A stretch of DNA of 38,739 nt from Clostridiales bacterium PH28_bin88 (lineage in GTDB: Bacteria > Bacillota > PH28-bin88). Where the stretch lies: positions 1-38,739 of the forward strand of contig LAKY01000015.1 in the NCBI GenBank assembly GCA_000987045.1, given 5' to 3'. Position 1 is the first letter of the stretch. Every line of letters starts with the position of its first letter. Shown here in pieces: positions 13,346 to 21,381 of the stretch. Both the position numbers and the translations under genes were made by a program. The notes below the pieces were generated by a model, which saw only the letters and a program-made list of their open reading frames with translations, was not told the DNA's origin and made no database searches.

Positions 13346-14950
13346 CTAGACGGGAATCTCCCGGTCTTCTTTTCCCCGGGCCAGCACCAGTCGCTTGCGA
13401 TAGGCCGCATCGGGTTCGGGAAAATCCGTACGGTAGTGGGCGCCGCGGCTTTCCCGGCGCCAGGCGGCCGCCCTGGTGAGCAGGCGGGCCAGGAGCAGCA
13501 GGTTGCGCACTTCCGCTTCCCGGCGTCCCCGGGCCGGATAATCCAGTAGCGGCCAGTGAACTTCCAGGGCAGCCGCTGCCTCCGCCAAGCCTTCGGCGTC
13601 GCGGGCCAGGCCCACCCGGCGCTGCATAATCGCCGGGACAGCGGCCCCTGCCTCTTCCAGGGCCGGACCCCCCTCCCGCAGGCCGTTGTATTCCAGCCCG
13701 TGGGTGGTGAAGTGCCGGAGCTTCCGGTTTAACAGGTCGTCAGCGATCCGTCCGGTGAAAACCACGCCTTCCAGCAGGGAGTTGCTGGCCAGGCGGTTGG
13801 CTCCGTGGACTCCGGTGCAGGCCGCCTCACCGCCGGCATAAAGGCTCTCAATACTGGTCCGGCCGGATAGGTCCGTGCGTACGCCACCCATATGGTAATG
13901 GGCCGCCGGCGCCACCGGCAGCCAGTCCCTCCGCGGGTCCAGGCCAAGCCTCCGGCAGGTGGAAGTGATGGTGGGAAATCGGCGCTCTACCAGTTTCCCG
14001 TCCAGGTGGGTGAGGTCCAGGAAAACACTGCCCGATCCCTGGCGGGCCATCTCCCGGGCAATCGCCCTGGCCACCACATCCCGCGGAGCCAGTTCGGCTG
14101 ACGGGTGGTACCCGGGCATAAACCTCTCCCCTGCTTGATTGCGCAAAACGGCTCCTTCCCCGCGCACCGCCTCCGTGATCAGGAAACCATGGGACCCCGG
14201 GTGGACCAGCACCGTCGGGTGGAACTGGTAAAATTCCAGGTCCATCACCTCGGCTCCGGCCCGGTAGGCCATGGCCAGGCCGTCGCCCGTGGCCACCGCC
14301 GGGTTAGTGGTAACGGGGTAAAGCCGGCCGGCGCCGCCGCTGGCCAGGACAGTGGCCCTGGCGAGAACCGCCCGGAGAGATCCGTCAGGCGTCAGCACCA
14401 GGGCCCCGTAACACTCCCCCCCGGCTACCAGGAGGTCCAGGACCATGGTTTCCGGTAGGATCCGGATGTTCTTTTCACCTGCCGCCCTTGCCGCCAGGCC
14501 CTGCCAGATCGCTGCCCCGGTGGCGTCGCCGCCGGCGTGGAGAATGCGCCGGCGGCTGTGGGCGCCTTCCTGCCCCAGGGCCAGCCGGCCTCCCTGGTAA
14601 TCGAAGGGTATGCCCCAGTCCATCAACTCCCGCACCCGTCCCGGTCCTTCCGCCGCCAGAACCGCGGCGGCCGCGGGGTCGCTCAGCCCGGCTCCCGCCG
14701 CCAGGGTATCTTGCACATGCAGTTCAACGGAATCCGCCTCACCGAGAGCAGCGGCAATACCGCCCTGGGCCAGGTCGGTGGCGCATTTCCCGGGGTCATC
14801 CTTGGTCACGATGGCGACCCGGCAGCGGCCGGCCGCCTTCAAGGCGGTGTAGAGGCCGGCAATGCCGCTGCCGATAATCAAGATATCCGTTTCTTCCCGG
14901 GGCAGCCGGGCCAGACTAAAGTTTACCAGGTAGCGCGGTACTTCCTTCAT
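13346..14950 (-). CDS. nadB: L-aspartate oxidase
   Basis: This 534-aa flavoprotein oxidises L-aspartate to iminoaspartate for NadA. The FAD-binding dinucleotide fold is at residues 22-55 (ILIIGSGIAGLYTALKAAG), followed by KCATDLAQGGIAAAL. The family's substrate-loop and flavin signatures are present: QEGAHSRRRILHAGGDATG, EFYQFHPT, AAHYHMGGVRTDL and HGANRLASNSLLEG. The C-terminal helical domain (about 420-515) ends near the normal family length. It starts 5 bp after nadA. The first codons follow the nadA stop with little space for a separate ribosome site, so translation is probably coupled. The product feeds directly into NadA because iminoaspartate is unstable. Confidence 0.96.
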   Translation of the reverse strand: MKEVPRYLVNFSLARLPREETDILIIGSGIAGLYTALKAAGRCRVAIVTKDDPGKCATDLAQGGIAAALGEADSVELHVQDTLAAGAGLSDPAAAAVLAAEGPGRVRELMDWGIPFDYQGGRLALGQEGAHSRRRILHAGGDATGAAIWQGLAARAAGEKNIRILPETMVLDLLVAGGECYGALVLTPDGSLRAVLARATVLASGGAGRLYPVTTNPAVATGDGLAMAYRAGAEVMDLEFYQFHPTVLVHPGSHGFLITEAVRGEGAVLRNQAGERFMPGYHPSAELAPRDVVARAIAREMARQGSGSVFLDLTHLDGKLVERRFPTITSTCRRLGLDPRRDWLPVAPAAHYHMGGVRTDLSGRTSIESLYAGGEAACTGVHGANRLASNSLLEGVVFTGRIADDLLNRKLRHFTTHGLEYNGLREGGPALEEAGAAVPAIMQRRVGLARDAEGLAEAAAALEVHWPLLDYPARGRREAEVRNLLLLARLLTRAAAWRRESRGAHYRTDFPEPDAAYRKRLVLARGKEDREIPV

Positions 14951-14955
14951 TTCTC

Positions 14956-15858
14956 TCAGGCTACTTTCAACATCCGCTCCAGGGCCTGGTAAGCCCGGGC
15001 GCGGATTTCTTCCGGTACCCGTATAACGGGCCGCATTTCTTTCAGGCAGGCGGCTATTTTCGCCAGGTTGGTGAGTTTCATGTTGGGGCAGATTAAACCG
15101 GGGGAGAGGAGGTAAAATTTCTTACCCGGGTTTTCCACCCGCAGGCGGTGAAGAATACCCATTTCCGTGCCAATCAGAAACTCTCCCGCATCGCTTTCCC
15201 GGGCGAATTTCAGGATAGCTCCCGTGCTGCCGGTGAAGTCCGCCGCCTCAACCACCTCCGGCCGGCACTCGGGATGGACCAGGATTTTGGCCTCCGGCCG
15301 GGCTGCTTTGGCCTCTTCCAACTCCTCCAGGGTCACCCGGTAGTGGGTAATGCAGCAGCCTTCCCAGGGGATAATCTCCTTGTCGGTAAAACGAGCCACA
15401 AAGTTCGCCAGGTTGCGGTCAGGGACGAAGAGAACGCGGCGGTGAGGCAGGGACTCGACCACCGCCACCGCATTGCTGGAGGTGCAGCAGATGTCGCTTT
15501 CGGCTTTGACTTCGGCAGGCGAATTGACGTAGCATACCACCGCCGCATCGGGGTATTTGGCCTTCTCCTCCCGCAGTCCTTCCACATCAATACTAGCCGC
15601 CAGGGGGCACCCGGCCAGGACGTCGGGCAAAAGGATCACTTTCTCCGGCGCCAGGATGCTGGCGCTTTCAGCCATAAAGCGCACACCGGCCAGCACCACT
15701 ACCTCTGCATCCGTGTTAGCCGCGTGGCGGCTTAAAGCCAGGGAATCGCCGACAAAATCCGCAATATCCTGAACGACATCCTGCTGGTAATTGTGCGCCA
15801 GGATCACCGCCCGGCGCTCCCGCTTGAGTTCTTCTATTTCTTTTACCAGCTCTTGCAT
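14956..15858 (-). CDS. nadA: Quinolinate synthase
   Basis: This 300-aa [4Fe-4S] enzyme condenses iminoaspartate with dihydroxyacetone phosphate to quinolinate. The ATG is chosen because AAGGGGGAG stands four bases before it; a start seven codons earlier overlaps that site. The three cluster cysteines are visible in the usual contexts: AGCPLA, WEGCC and LICPNMKLTNL. The early AHNYQ motif and the HPECRPEV segment are also typical. It is the first gene of the nad operon, with a TTGACG/TATAAT promoter and a tandem operator-like repeat in the leader. NiaR, encoded just upstream, is the obvious candidate regulator. Confidence 0.97.
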   Translation of the reverse strand: MQELVKEIEELKRERRAVILAHNYQQDVVQDIADFVGDSLALSRHAANTDAEVVVLAGVRFMAESASILAPEKVILLPDVLAGCPLAASIDVEGLREEKAKYPDAAVVCYVNSPAEVKAESDICCTSSNAVAVVESLPHRRVLFVPDRNLANFVARFTDKEIIPWEGCCITHYRVTLEELEEAKAARPEAKILVHPECRPEVVEAADFTGSTGAILKFARESDAGEFLIGTEMGILHRLRVENPGKKFYLLSPGLICPNMKLTNLAKIAACLKEMRPVIRVPEEIRARAYQALERMLKVA

Positions 15859-15881
15859 GGTTCTCCCCCTTTTGTTCATGT

Positions 15882-15905
15882 TGTCTTGTCACTTGTCTTG
15901 TCACT
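15882..15905 (-). promoter_or_regulatory. Tandem operator-like repeat in the nadA leader, probable NiaR site
   Basis: TGTCTTGTCACT occurs twice in direct tandem, just downstream of the expected transcription start and before the nadA ribosome site. A repressor bound there would block transcription. NiaR is known to repress NAD synthesis genes in Firmicutes; that it binds this particular repeat is inference. Confidence 0.55.
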
Positions 15906-15914
15906 CATAAGCAA

Positions 15915-15943
15915 ATTATAAAGCCGCCTTCGCGACCCGTCAA
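15915..15943 (-). promoter_or_regulatory. Housekeeping promoter of nadABC
   Basis: On the minus strand TTGACG, a 17-bp spacer and TATAAT, ending about 57 bp before the nadA start codon. It shows that nadABC has its own promoter rather than relying on niaR transcription. Confidence 0.8.
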
Positions 15944-16024
15944 CATTATGCGCTTCTTTTTCGACAAGTGCAAACATTTAACTCACGCCGGGAGTACCCA
16001 TAAACGGAACACTGCCGGCCCTCC

Positions 16025-16534
16025 TCATCCCAAAAGCATCCCCGCTGCCGCCAGGCCCTGCTCAATGGCTTCGAGAGCAGCCTCGTTGACAGCCTCCACC
16101 GTGTGCAGGTGGGTCCCATCGCCGGTTAAAGTGTACAGGGGATTGGCGCCGCTGCTCTGAAGCCTGTTAATGAAGTCATCCACATCCCGGCGCGAGGCAA
16201 GCATCAAGTATCCCCGCAACTCCCCGTAAAGGGGGTGCTCCACCGCTACATCCAGTACCTTACCCCCGTTGTCCACCATGATGAGGAGTTCCGTTTCCAA
16301 CCCCGCCAGGTCGTGGCGGCAGGCGAAGGTCCGCCGGCAGCCGCCTTCCGGAGAAGGCAAAAGGTAGCCCTGGGGCGTTGCCAGGATGCCGCTGCCTCCT
16401 GCCCTTAGCACGGCGATATCCTGCACGATGACCTGGCGGCTCACCCCCAGGCGGCGGGCCAGCTCCGTCCCCGTCACCGGCTCCCCTCGGGTTAACATGG
16501 ACAGTATCGTCTTCCTTCTATCCATGGTCCTCAA
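16025..16534 (-). CDS. niaR: NAD biosynthesis repressor NiaR (YrxA)
   Basis: This 169-aa protein has an N-terminal winged helix (about 5-60: RRKTILSMLTRGEPVTGTELARRLGVSRQVIVQDIAVLRAGG). It is followed by a 3H domain named for its conserved histidines, here in CRHDL, VEHPLYGEL and GDGTHLHTVE. Family members bind nicotinic acid as co-repressor and shut down NAD synthesis or niacin uptake genes. The TTG start has GGAGG seven bases upstream; an ATG three codons later is the alternative. It lies upstream of nadA on the same strand and probably controls it through the tandem repeat in the nadA leader. Confidence 0.92.
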   Translation of the reverse strand: MRTMDRRKTILSMLTRGEPVTGTELARRLGVSRQVIVQDIAVLRAGGSGILATPQGYLLPSPEGGCRRTFACRHDLAGLETELLIMVDNGGKVLDVAVEHPLYGELRGYLMLASRRDVDDFINRLQSSGANPLYTLTGDGTHLHTVEAVNEAALEAIEQGLAAAGMLLG

Positions 16535-16549
16535 TTGTCATCCTCCGTT

Positions 16550-16921
16550 TTACCAGCCTTCAGTATCGAAAACTCTAATATCGTTCAGTTTATAATGCTT
16601 GAGATTGTAAGTGACCAACACGACGTCATTAAGTATGCAGCTTGCGGCAATGTGCGCGTCTACTAAAGCCATGCTGTAGCGCTTGGCCAAGGCCGCAGCC
16701 AAGTATGGTACTTCCTCGGTTATCGCAAACATCTCCAACGTCTTTAAAAAGCCTTCTGTATCTTCCATTTCTTCCGGCCTGGCGCCGCGCATTACCTCAA
16801 ATATGGACAGTGCCGAACAGGCCAGTATCCCATCTTCCAGCAAATGATCGATTAATTCTACTGTCTTGCGGCGTCCCCGGAGATACCAGATGATTACATC
16901 GCTATCAATTAAATACTTCAT
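16550..16921 (-). CDS. vapC: PIN-domain ribonuclease toxin, VapC type
   Basis: This 123-aa protein covers one whole PIN domain. The acidic metal-binding residues appear in the right order: Asp in LIDSDVIIWYL, Glu in SIFEVMRGA, Asp in ALVDAHIAA, and a further polar site in VTYNLKHYK. VapC toxins cut RNA when released from their antitoxin. The ATG is preferred to a GTG one codon earlier because it gives the family's usual N-terminus. It overlaps the antitoxin stop as TGATG. Confidence 0.88.
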   Translation of the reverse strand: MKYLIDSDVIIWYLRGRRKTVELIDHLLEDGILACSALSIFEVMRGARPEEMEDTEGFLKTLEMFAITEEVPYLAAALAKRYSMALVDAHIAASCILNDVVLVTYNLKHYKLNDIRVFDTEGW

Positions 16922-17178
16922 CACGGCAGTTCTCGCTCGGCTCCCTGACGGAGTTTCCTGACATAATCGTCAACATCAGCTTTGGTCTGAAATTCGGGAT
17001 GGGCCTGATCAGTCCACGTGCCGGCATATCTTTTAGTCGCCTTCTTTTGTTGCAAGTGCCGCAGCCTTTCTTGACTGGCCTGTATGATGAAATTGCTACG
17101 CCCGCGCGGACCGACAAGAGCATCGATTTCTTGCAACAACTTAACCGGGAACCGGATTAACGCCTGCCTGGTTTCCAC
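16921..17178 (-). CDS. vapB: Ribbon-helix-helix antitoxin, VapB type
   Basis: This 85-aa protein has an N-terminal ribbon-helix-helix domain: RQALIRFPVKLLQEIDALVG, then RSNFIIQASQERLRHL. This is followed by a charged C-terminal tail (about 48-85) suited to bind the toxin. The domain would bind the palindrome just upstream of the start for autoregulation. GGGGGG stands before the ATG. Confidence 0.8.
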   Translation of the reverse strand: METRQALIRFPVKLLQEIDALVGPRGRSNFIIQASQERLRHLQQKKATKRYAGTWTDQAHPEFQTKADVDDYVRKLRQGAERELP

Positions 17179-17190
17179 GATTATCCCCCC

Positions 17191-17216
17191 TTTGTATATC
17201 TACTATGATATACAAA
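17191..17216. promoter_or_regulatory. Perfect palindrome upstream of vapBC, probable operator
   Basis: TTTGTATATC-N6-GATATACAAA is a perfect 10-bp inverted repeat 13 bp before the vapB start. Ribbon-helix-helix antitoxins usually bind such repeats. It covers the place expected for the -10 region. Confidence 0.65.
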
Positions 17217-17313
17217 AAAGCGTTTGTCAATAAGTATCCTAAAAATCTGTACCCCTAAAACCATCCGCGGCCAAAAACCACCTGAGAAGAAACAACAAAC
17301 TAGGGAAAGAGTT

Positions 17314-18738
17314 TCATTTCCGCAAGTAAGCGATGGCGTTCTCGGCAGCCTTGATGCCGTCGTTGATGCAGTCGGGGATGCCGATCCCCCGGTAGGATGC
17401 GCCGGCCAGGTACAGGCCGGTGTACGCGGCGGTCCTCTTCTCGATGGCAGCCACCCGGTCCAGGTGACCCAGGGTGTACTGGGGACGGCACTTGACCCAG
17501 CGGTGGATCATGCTGAGTTCCGGTTCGGCGGTAATCCCCATGATCTCCCGGAATTCCCGCCGGACAAGATTCAGGAGTTCCTGGTCGGAAAGGTCCACCA
17601 GTTCCTGGTTGTGGGCGCCGCCCACGAATGTCCGCAGCAGGACGTGACGGCAGTCAGGCACCCGGTGGTCCCATTTCACCGAACTGTAGGTGACCGCGCT
17701 GATCTTCCTGCCCTCGATGTGGGGGATGAGGAACCCGAAGCCGTCCATGGGATGGGAGACCTCGTCCCGCCGGTAAGCCAGGGAGATGGTGGCCGACGAG
17801 GCCATGGGGATTTCGGCCAGAGTACCGGCCAGGGCACGGTCCAGGTCCTCCACCAGTTCGGCCGCCTGGTTGGCCGGGGCGGTAACGATCACCACGTCCG
17901 CCTCTACCGGGTCCAGGTGGTCGAAATGCAGCCTGTACCTGTGATTGCCTCCCGCGGCAAACCGTTCAATACCGGTGACAGTGACCCCGGTGACCACCCG
18001 GCGGGGGTCCAGGCGGGCGGCGGCAGTATCCGTAAGCTCGCCCATCCCCTCGATAAATGACATGAAATAGGTGTGCCGGGGTTTACCCGGGTCGGGTTTG
18101 ATGGCCGCCGCCTTTTTCCTGGCCGCCAGCATCGCCCTGGTGAGGCTGCCGTAATCCTGCTCCATCTTGATAAAGCGGGGGAAGCTGGCTTTAAGGCTCA
18201 TTTCCTCGGCGTCGCTGCCGTGAATGCCGCCGATCAGGGGGCCGGCGATCTTGTCCAGGGCTTCCCGGCCCAGCCGGCGGGTAACGAACTGTGCCAGGGT
18301 CTCGTCGCTGTCGTCCTTCTTTACCGGCAAGAGCAGGTCCAGGGCCATACGGAACTTACCCGGCCAGGAGATCAGGGGACTCAAGGCAAAGGGCAGGATC
18401 TTGGTGGGTACCATCAGCATCAGCCCTTCCGGTAGCTTGTGCAGCCTTCCCCGGGAAAGCACCAGCGTCCCCTTGTGATCCTCGTTGCTGCAGAGGAGGC
18501 GGTGCTCGATGCCCATTTGGGCGCTCAGGCGGGCCACCGAGGGCTTCTCCGCCAGGTAGCAGTCCGGCCCGCCCTCGATGATGAAGCCGTCCACCTTTTC
18601 AGTCAGGATCTTCCCGCCCAGGCGCCGGTCCCGTTCCACCAGCAGGTAATCCACGTTGCCCGCCTTTTGCAGGGTATAGGCCGCGGCAAGACCGGTAATA
18701 CCGCCCCCGATGATCACTACTTCCGGCACGGTCATCAC
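17314..18738 (-). CDS. hemY: Protoporphyrinogen/coproporphyrinogen oxidase, HemY/CgoX type
   Basis: This 474-aa FAD protein performs the six-electron oxidation of the porphyrinogen ring in haem synthesis. The FAD fold opens the protein: EVVIIGGGITGLAAAYTLQK, then RLGGKILTEKVDGFIIEGGPDC, the standard oxygen-dependent HemY pattern. LIGGIHGSDAEEMSLKASFP is the typical middle motif. The C-terminus LYLAGASYRGIGIPDCINDG closes the FAD site. It is the last gene of hemE-hemH-hemY, 96 bp after hemH. Whether the substrate is the coproporphyrinogen of the Gram-positive route cannot be read from the sequence; no chdC gene is in the window. Confidence 0.93.
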   Translation of the reverse strand: MMTVPEVVIIGGGITGLAAAYTLQKAGNVDYLLVERDRRLGGKILTEKVDGFIIEGGPDCYLAEKPSVARLSAQMGIEHRLLCSNEDHKGTLVLSRGRLHKLPEGLMLMVPTKILPFALSPLISWPGKFRMALDLLLPVKKDDSDETLAQFVTRRLGREALDKIAGPLIGGIHGSDAEEMSLKASFPRFIKMEQDYGSLTRAMLAARKKAAAIKPDPGKPRHTYFMSFIEGMGELTDTAAARLDPRRVVTGVTVTGIERFAAGGNHRYRLHFDHLDPVEADVVIVTAPANQAAELVEDLDRALAGTLAEIPMASSATISLAYRRDEVSHPMDGFGFLIPHIEGRKISAVTYSSVKWDHRVPDCRHVLLRTFVGGAHNQELVDLSDQELLNLVRREFREIMGITAEPELSMIHRWVKCRPQYTLGHLDRVAAIEKRTAAYTGLYLAGASYRGIGIPDCINDGIKAAENAIAYLRK

Positions 18739-18834
18739 TCCAACACCAGCATAATTCAGTCGTCTGTCGCCAGTCAGCAGTCGTCAAGAGAAATAAAGAT
18801 TGGGGACCGGCGACAGAATAGGTTTGCGCACAGT

Positions 18835-19770
18835 TTATTTCATAGCTGCCAGGGCCTGCCGAACTACGTCAGCCAGTGCCTTAAGAAAGGTAGGGGACGC
18901 GTTGAGAGAAGCGGCGCGCCGGAAGTTCAGGCCCAGGGCTTCGGCATGCTGCCTGATGGCCACGTCAATGTCGTAAAGGGTTTCCACGTGGTCCGCCACA
19001 AAACCGACCGGCGCCAGCAGCACGTCCCGGCGGCCGGAGCCGGCGAAACCATCCAAAACCTCTTCCACATGCGGCCCCAGCCACTCGTCCTGGCCGCCGC
19101 CCTTGCTCTGGTAGGCCAGGTGCCAGGAACTCAGGTCAAGCCGTTCCACCAGCGCCGACACCGTCGCCCGCAGTTGATCCACGTAAGGGTCACCTTCGTG
19201 GATGTGGGTTAACGGCAGGCTGTGGGCGCTGAAGATCACCTGTACATCCCCGCGGCGTTCTTCAGGGAAGCGCCCCAGGGCTTCCAGCAGTTTTTCCGCC
19301 AGCGCTTGGATAAACAGCGGGTGGTCGTACCATCCCGGGGCGAAAGCAACTTGCAGCCCGGCGCCTAGGCGGCTCAGGGAATTCTCCACCTCCCGGGCGT
19401 AGGCCCCGGTACTCACCCGGGAGTAGTGGGGTGACAGGCTGACCGCCACCGCCCGCTGTACTCCGTCTGCCGCCATTTGCTCCAGGGTTTCACCGATGAA
19501 GGGGCGCCAGTAGCGCATGGCGGCGTAGACCCGGAAATTGCCCCCGCCGGCGTTCAACTCTTCTTGCAGCCCCCCGGCCTGGGCACGGGTAATGTCCAGC
19601 AAGGGGGAACTGCCGCCGATCATCCGGTAGCGTTCCTTCACTTTGGCCAGCAGGGCGTGAGCGGGCGGCCGCCCCCCCATCAGGTTAGCCATAAAGGGTT
19701 CAATGGCTTCCGGGGAATCCGGCCCGCCGAAAGCCATCAACAGCACATCTGCAGGCTTCGTATCAATCAT
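18835..19770 (-). CDS. hemH: Ferrochelatase (HemH/CpfC)
   Basis: This 311-aa enzyme inserts Fe(II) into the porphyrin. The N-terminus reads VLLMAFGGPDSPEAIEPF, the typical opening. SLSPHYSRVSTGAY and VIFSAHSLPLTHIHEGDPY carry the metal-handling His. YQSKGGGQDEWLGPHVEEVL and GFVADHVETLYDID carry the catalytic Glu. The length fits the short Gram-positive form without a C-terminal extension. It lies 18 bp after hemE and is probably translated from the same transcript. Confidence 0.96.
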   Translation of the reverse strand: MIDTKPADVLLMAFGGPDSPEAIEPFMANLMGGRPPAHALLAKVKERYRMIGGSSPLLDITRAQAGGLQEELNAGGGNFRVYAAMRYWRPFIGETLEQMAADGVQRAVAVSLSPHYSRVSTGAYAREVENSLSRLGAGLQVAFAPGWYDHPLFIQALAEKLLEALGRFPEERRGDVQVIFSAHSLPLTHIHEGDPYVDQLRATVSALVERLDLSSWHLAYQSKGGGQDEWLGPHVEEVLDGFAGSGRRDVLLAPVGFVADHVETLYDIDVAIRQHAEALGLNFRRAASLNASPTFLKALADVVRQALAAMK

Positions 19771-19788
19771 CCATACCGCTCCCTTGCA

Positions 19789-20826
19789 CTAACCGACCCG
19801 GCGGCTGTGTTTATGCACCGCGTCCACCAGGGCGATGACGTGATTCACCGGGGTATCCTTGTGGATACCGTGTCCCAGGTTGAAGATGTGGCCCGGCCGG
19901 TTAGCGGCCCTGGCCAGGATGTCCCTGACCTTTTCTTCGATCACCTCAGGCGGGGCAAAGAGGGCGATCGGGTCGAGGTTGCCCTGGACGGCCACGTCGT
20001 ACCCCACCCGGGCCCAGGCTTCATCCAGGTTGATGCGCCAGTCGACACCGATGACGTCGCCGCCGGCCTGTCTGACCAGTTCCAGGAGGGTGGAGGCGTT
20101 ATTGGCAAAGTGGATGACCGGAACTCCCTCGTCCTTCAAGCCTTCCATCACGTAACGGGAGTGAGGAAGGACAAATTCCGCGTAGTCGGCTGGGCTAAGG
20201 GTGCCCACCCACGAATCAAACACCTGCACTGCCTGAGCCCCGGCGCGAACCTGGGCTTTCAGGTACCGGACCACTACCTCGGCCAGTTTTTCCATCAGTG
20301 CGTGCCAGGCCTCCGGCGCCTCCCACATCATCTTCTTGCACTCCAGGTAGGATTTGGAGCCACCCCCCTCTACCATGTAGCTGGCCAGGGTAAACGGGGC
20401 GCCTGAAAAGCCGATGAGCGGCACCTTGCCGTCCAGTTCCCGCCGTACCAGTTTGACGGCCTCCATGACGTAACCCACGTCTTCCTCGGCTTCGATCAAC
20501 CGCAACCTGTTCACGTCGGCCTTGCTTTTAACCGGGTTGTGGATCACCGGCCCTTCGTTCTGTGCAAACTCCAGGTCGATGCCCATGCCCTCCAGGGGAA
20601 GGAGGATATCGGCAAAGAGGATGGCTGCGTCCACCCCCAGCCGGTGGACCGGCTGCAGGGTTACCTCCGCCGCCAGTTCCGGCGTCTTGCACATGGTCAG
20701 GAACGGGTGCTTGCTCCTGATCTCCATGTATTCTTCCATGTAACGCCCTGCCTGGCGCATCAGCCAGACCGGTGTGCAGTCCACTTCTTCCCGGCGGCAC
20801 GCCCTGAGAAAACGCTCGTTCTGCAT
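19789..20826 (-). CDS. hemE: Uroporphyrinogen decarboxylase
   Basis: This 345-aa enzyme converts uroporphyrinogen III to coproporphyrinogen III. The ATG is chosen because GAGGGGG lies seven bases upstream. A longer frame would begin 24 codons earlier inside a repeat element and lacks a ribosome site. Visible family motifs are PVWLMRQAGRYM near the N-terminus, AILFADILLPLEGMG with the catalytic Asp, GFSGAPFTLASYMVEGG, FDSWVGTLSPADY and FNLGHGIHKDTPVNHV near the end. It is the first gene of the haem cluster. The 90-bp palindromic repeat sits directly upstream of its ribosome site and must be part of its leader if the promoter lies farther out. Confidence 0.96.
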   Translation of the reverse strand: MQNERFLRACRREEVDCTPVWLMRQAGRYMEEYMEIRSKHPFLTMCKTPELAAEVTLQPVHRLGVDAAILFADILLPLEGMGIDLEFAQNEGPVIHNPVKSKADVNRLRLIEAEEDVGYVMEAVKLVRRELDGKVPLIGFSGAPFTLASYMVEGGGSKSYLECKKMMWEAPEAWHALMEKLAEVVVRYLKAQVRAGAQAVQVFDSWVGTLSPADYAEFVLPHSRYVMEGLKDEGVPVIHFANNASTLLELVRQAGGDVIGVDWRINLDEAWARVGYDVAVQGNLDPIALFAPPEVIEEKVRDILARAANRPGHIFNLGHGIHKDTPVNHVIALVDAVHKHSRRVG

Positions 20827-20841
20827 TCCAAATCCCCCTCT

Positions 20842-20931
20842 ATAAAGAAAACTTGGCTTGCGCCAAGCCGTAGGCGCAGGCGGAAGCCTTAGTTGCACTT
20901 ATGCCAACAGAAAGTTATACTTTCTGTTGGT
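20842..20931 (+). repeat. 90-bp palindromic repeat, copy A
   Basis: This copy and the inverted one at 25943-26032 match over about 90 bp with a few changes. It contains three hairpins in series: CTTGGC-TTGC-GCCAAG, GGC-rich CGCAGGCGGAAGCC, and an 11-bp stem CAACAGAAAGT-TAT-ACTTTCTGTTG. No coding capacity of its own. It looks like a REP- or MITE-type element and lies in the leader of hemE. Confidence 0.75.
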
Positions 20932-21053
20932 GCAAAAAAAAAGACTTGCTCTTTACCAGGTAATTGTTCCACTTAAGAACTAGCTTCGACACATACGTCG
21001 AAATCTCCTTTTTTTATGTTATCCTCTTCATAATTTGTTATTCAAAGAAACTC

Positions 21054-21101
21054 TTTCCGAATGTCAGCCACAGATCCTTCCGTGGCTCTCGTTTTCGGAA
21101 A
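21054..21101. other. Nested two-stem structured element
   Basis: An outer stem TTTCCGAA/TTCGGAAA encloses an inner stem AGCCAC/GTGGCT, separated by internal loops of 4 and 6 nt, with a 10-nt apical loop. It lies in the 450-bp gene-free stretch (20932-21381) between the ABC operon terminator and hemE. It is an RNA-like structure that I cannot match to a known family; the rest of the stretch is without genes. Confidence 0.45.
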
Positions 21102-21134
21102 CATCTTCCCCTTACGAGAATAGGCATTCAAGTA

Positions 21135-21170
21135 TAAAAATGCCTAACAGGTAGCCCGCTGTTAGGCATA
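21135..21170 (-). terminator. Intrinsic terminator of the ABC transporter operon
   Basis: On the minus strand ATGCCTAACAG pairs perfectly with CTGTTAGGCAT around an 8-nt loop and is followed by TTTTATA. It lies about 210 bp after the last permease gene. Confidence 0.75.
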
Positions 21171-21381
21171 AAACCCGGCTCTCTCTGCAAAAACCTCCCT
21201 GCTCAACACACCCCATCCTGGAATCCTTTCTATGTATGGTACGGAGGTGTCGAGGGGCTACAGTAAAATACTATTCGACATTCTTGTTCCCGTTCCTTGC
21301 GCCGCAGCCTGCCAAATCCGGGAAACGGCATCGTCCCGGCATCGATAATAACACCCCGGCCGGGAAAGGCTATGCAAGAGA

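Noticed and set aside
17145..17175. GGGAACC-like sequence in vapB as another ECF promoter
   Set aside because: It lies inside coding sequence and no TATCT/CGTCT box occurs 16 bp away.
12419..18581. Long plus-strand reading frames across nadC, nadB, nadA and hemY
   Set aside because: They are shadows of GC-rich minus-strand genes: no ribosome sites, low-complexity Arg/Gly/Pro-rich products, and the opposite strand carries recognised enzymes.
18739..18834. 8-bp inverted repeat CTGTCGCC/GGCGACAG between hemH and hemY as a regulatory site
   Set aside because: The arms are 35 bp apart within a GTC-rich stretch and no T-run or promoter is associated; probably chance or a low-complexity remnant.
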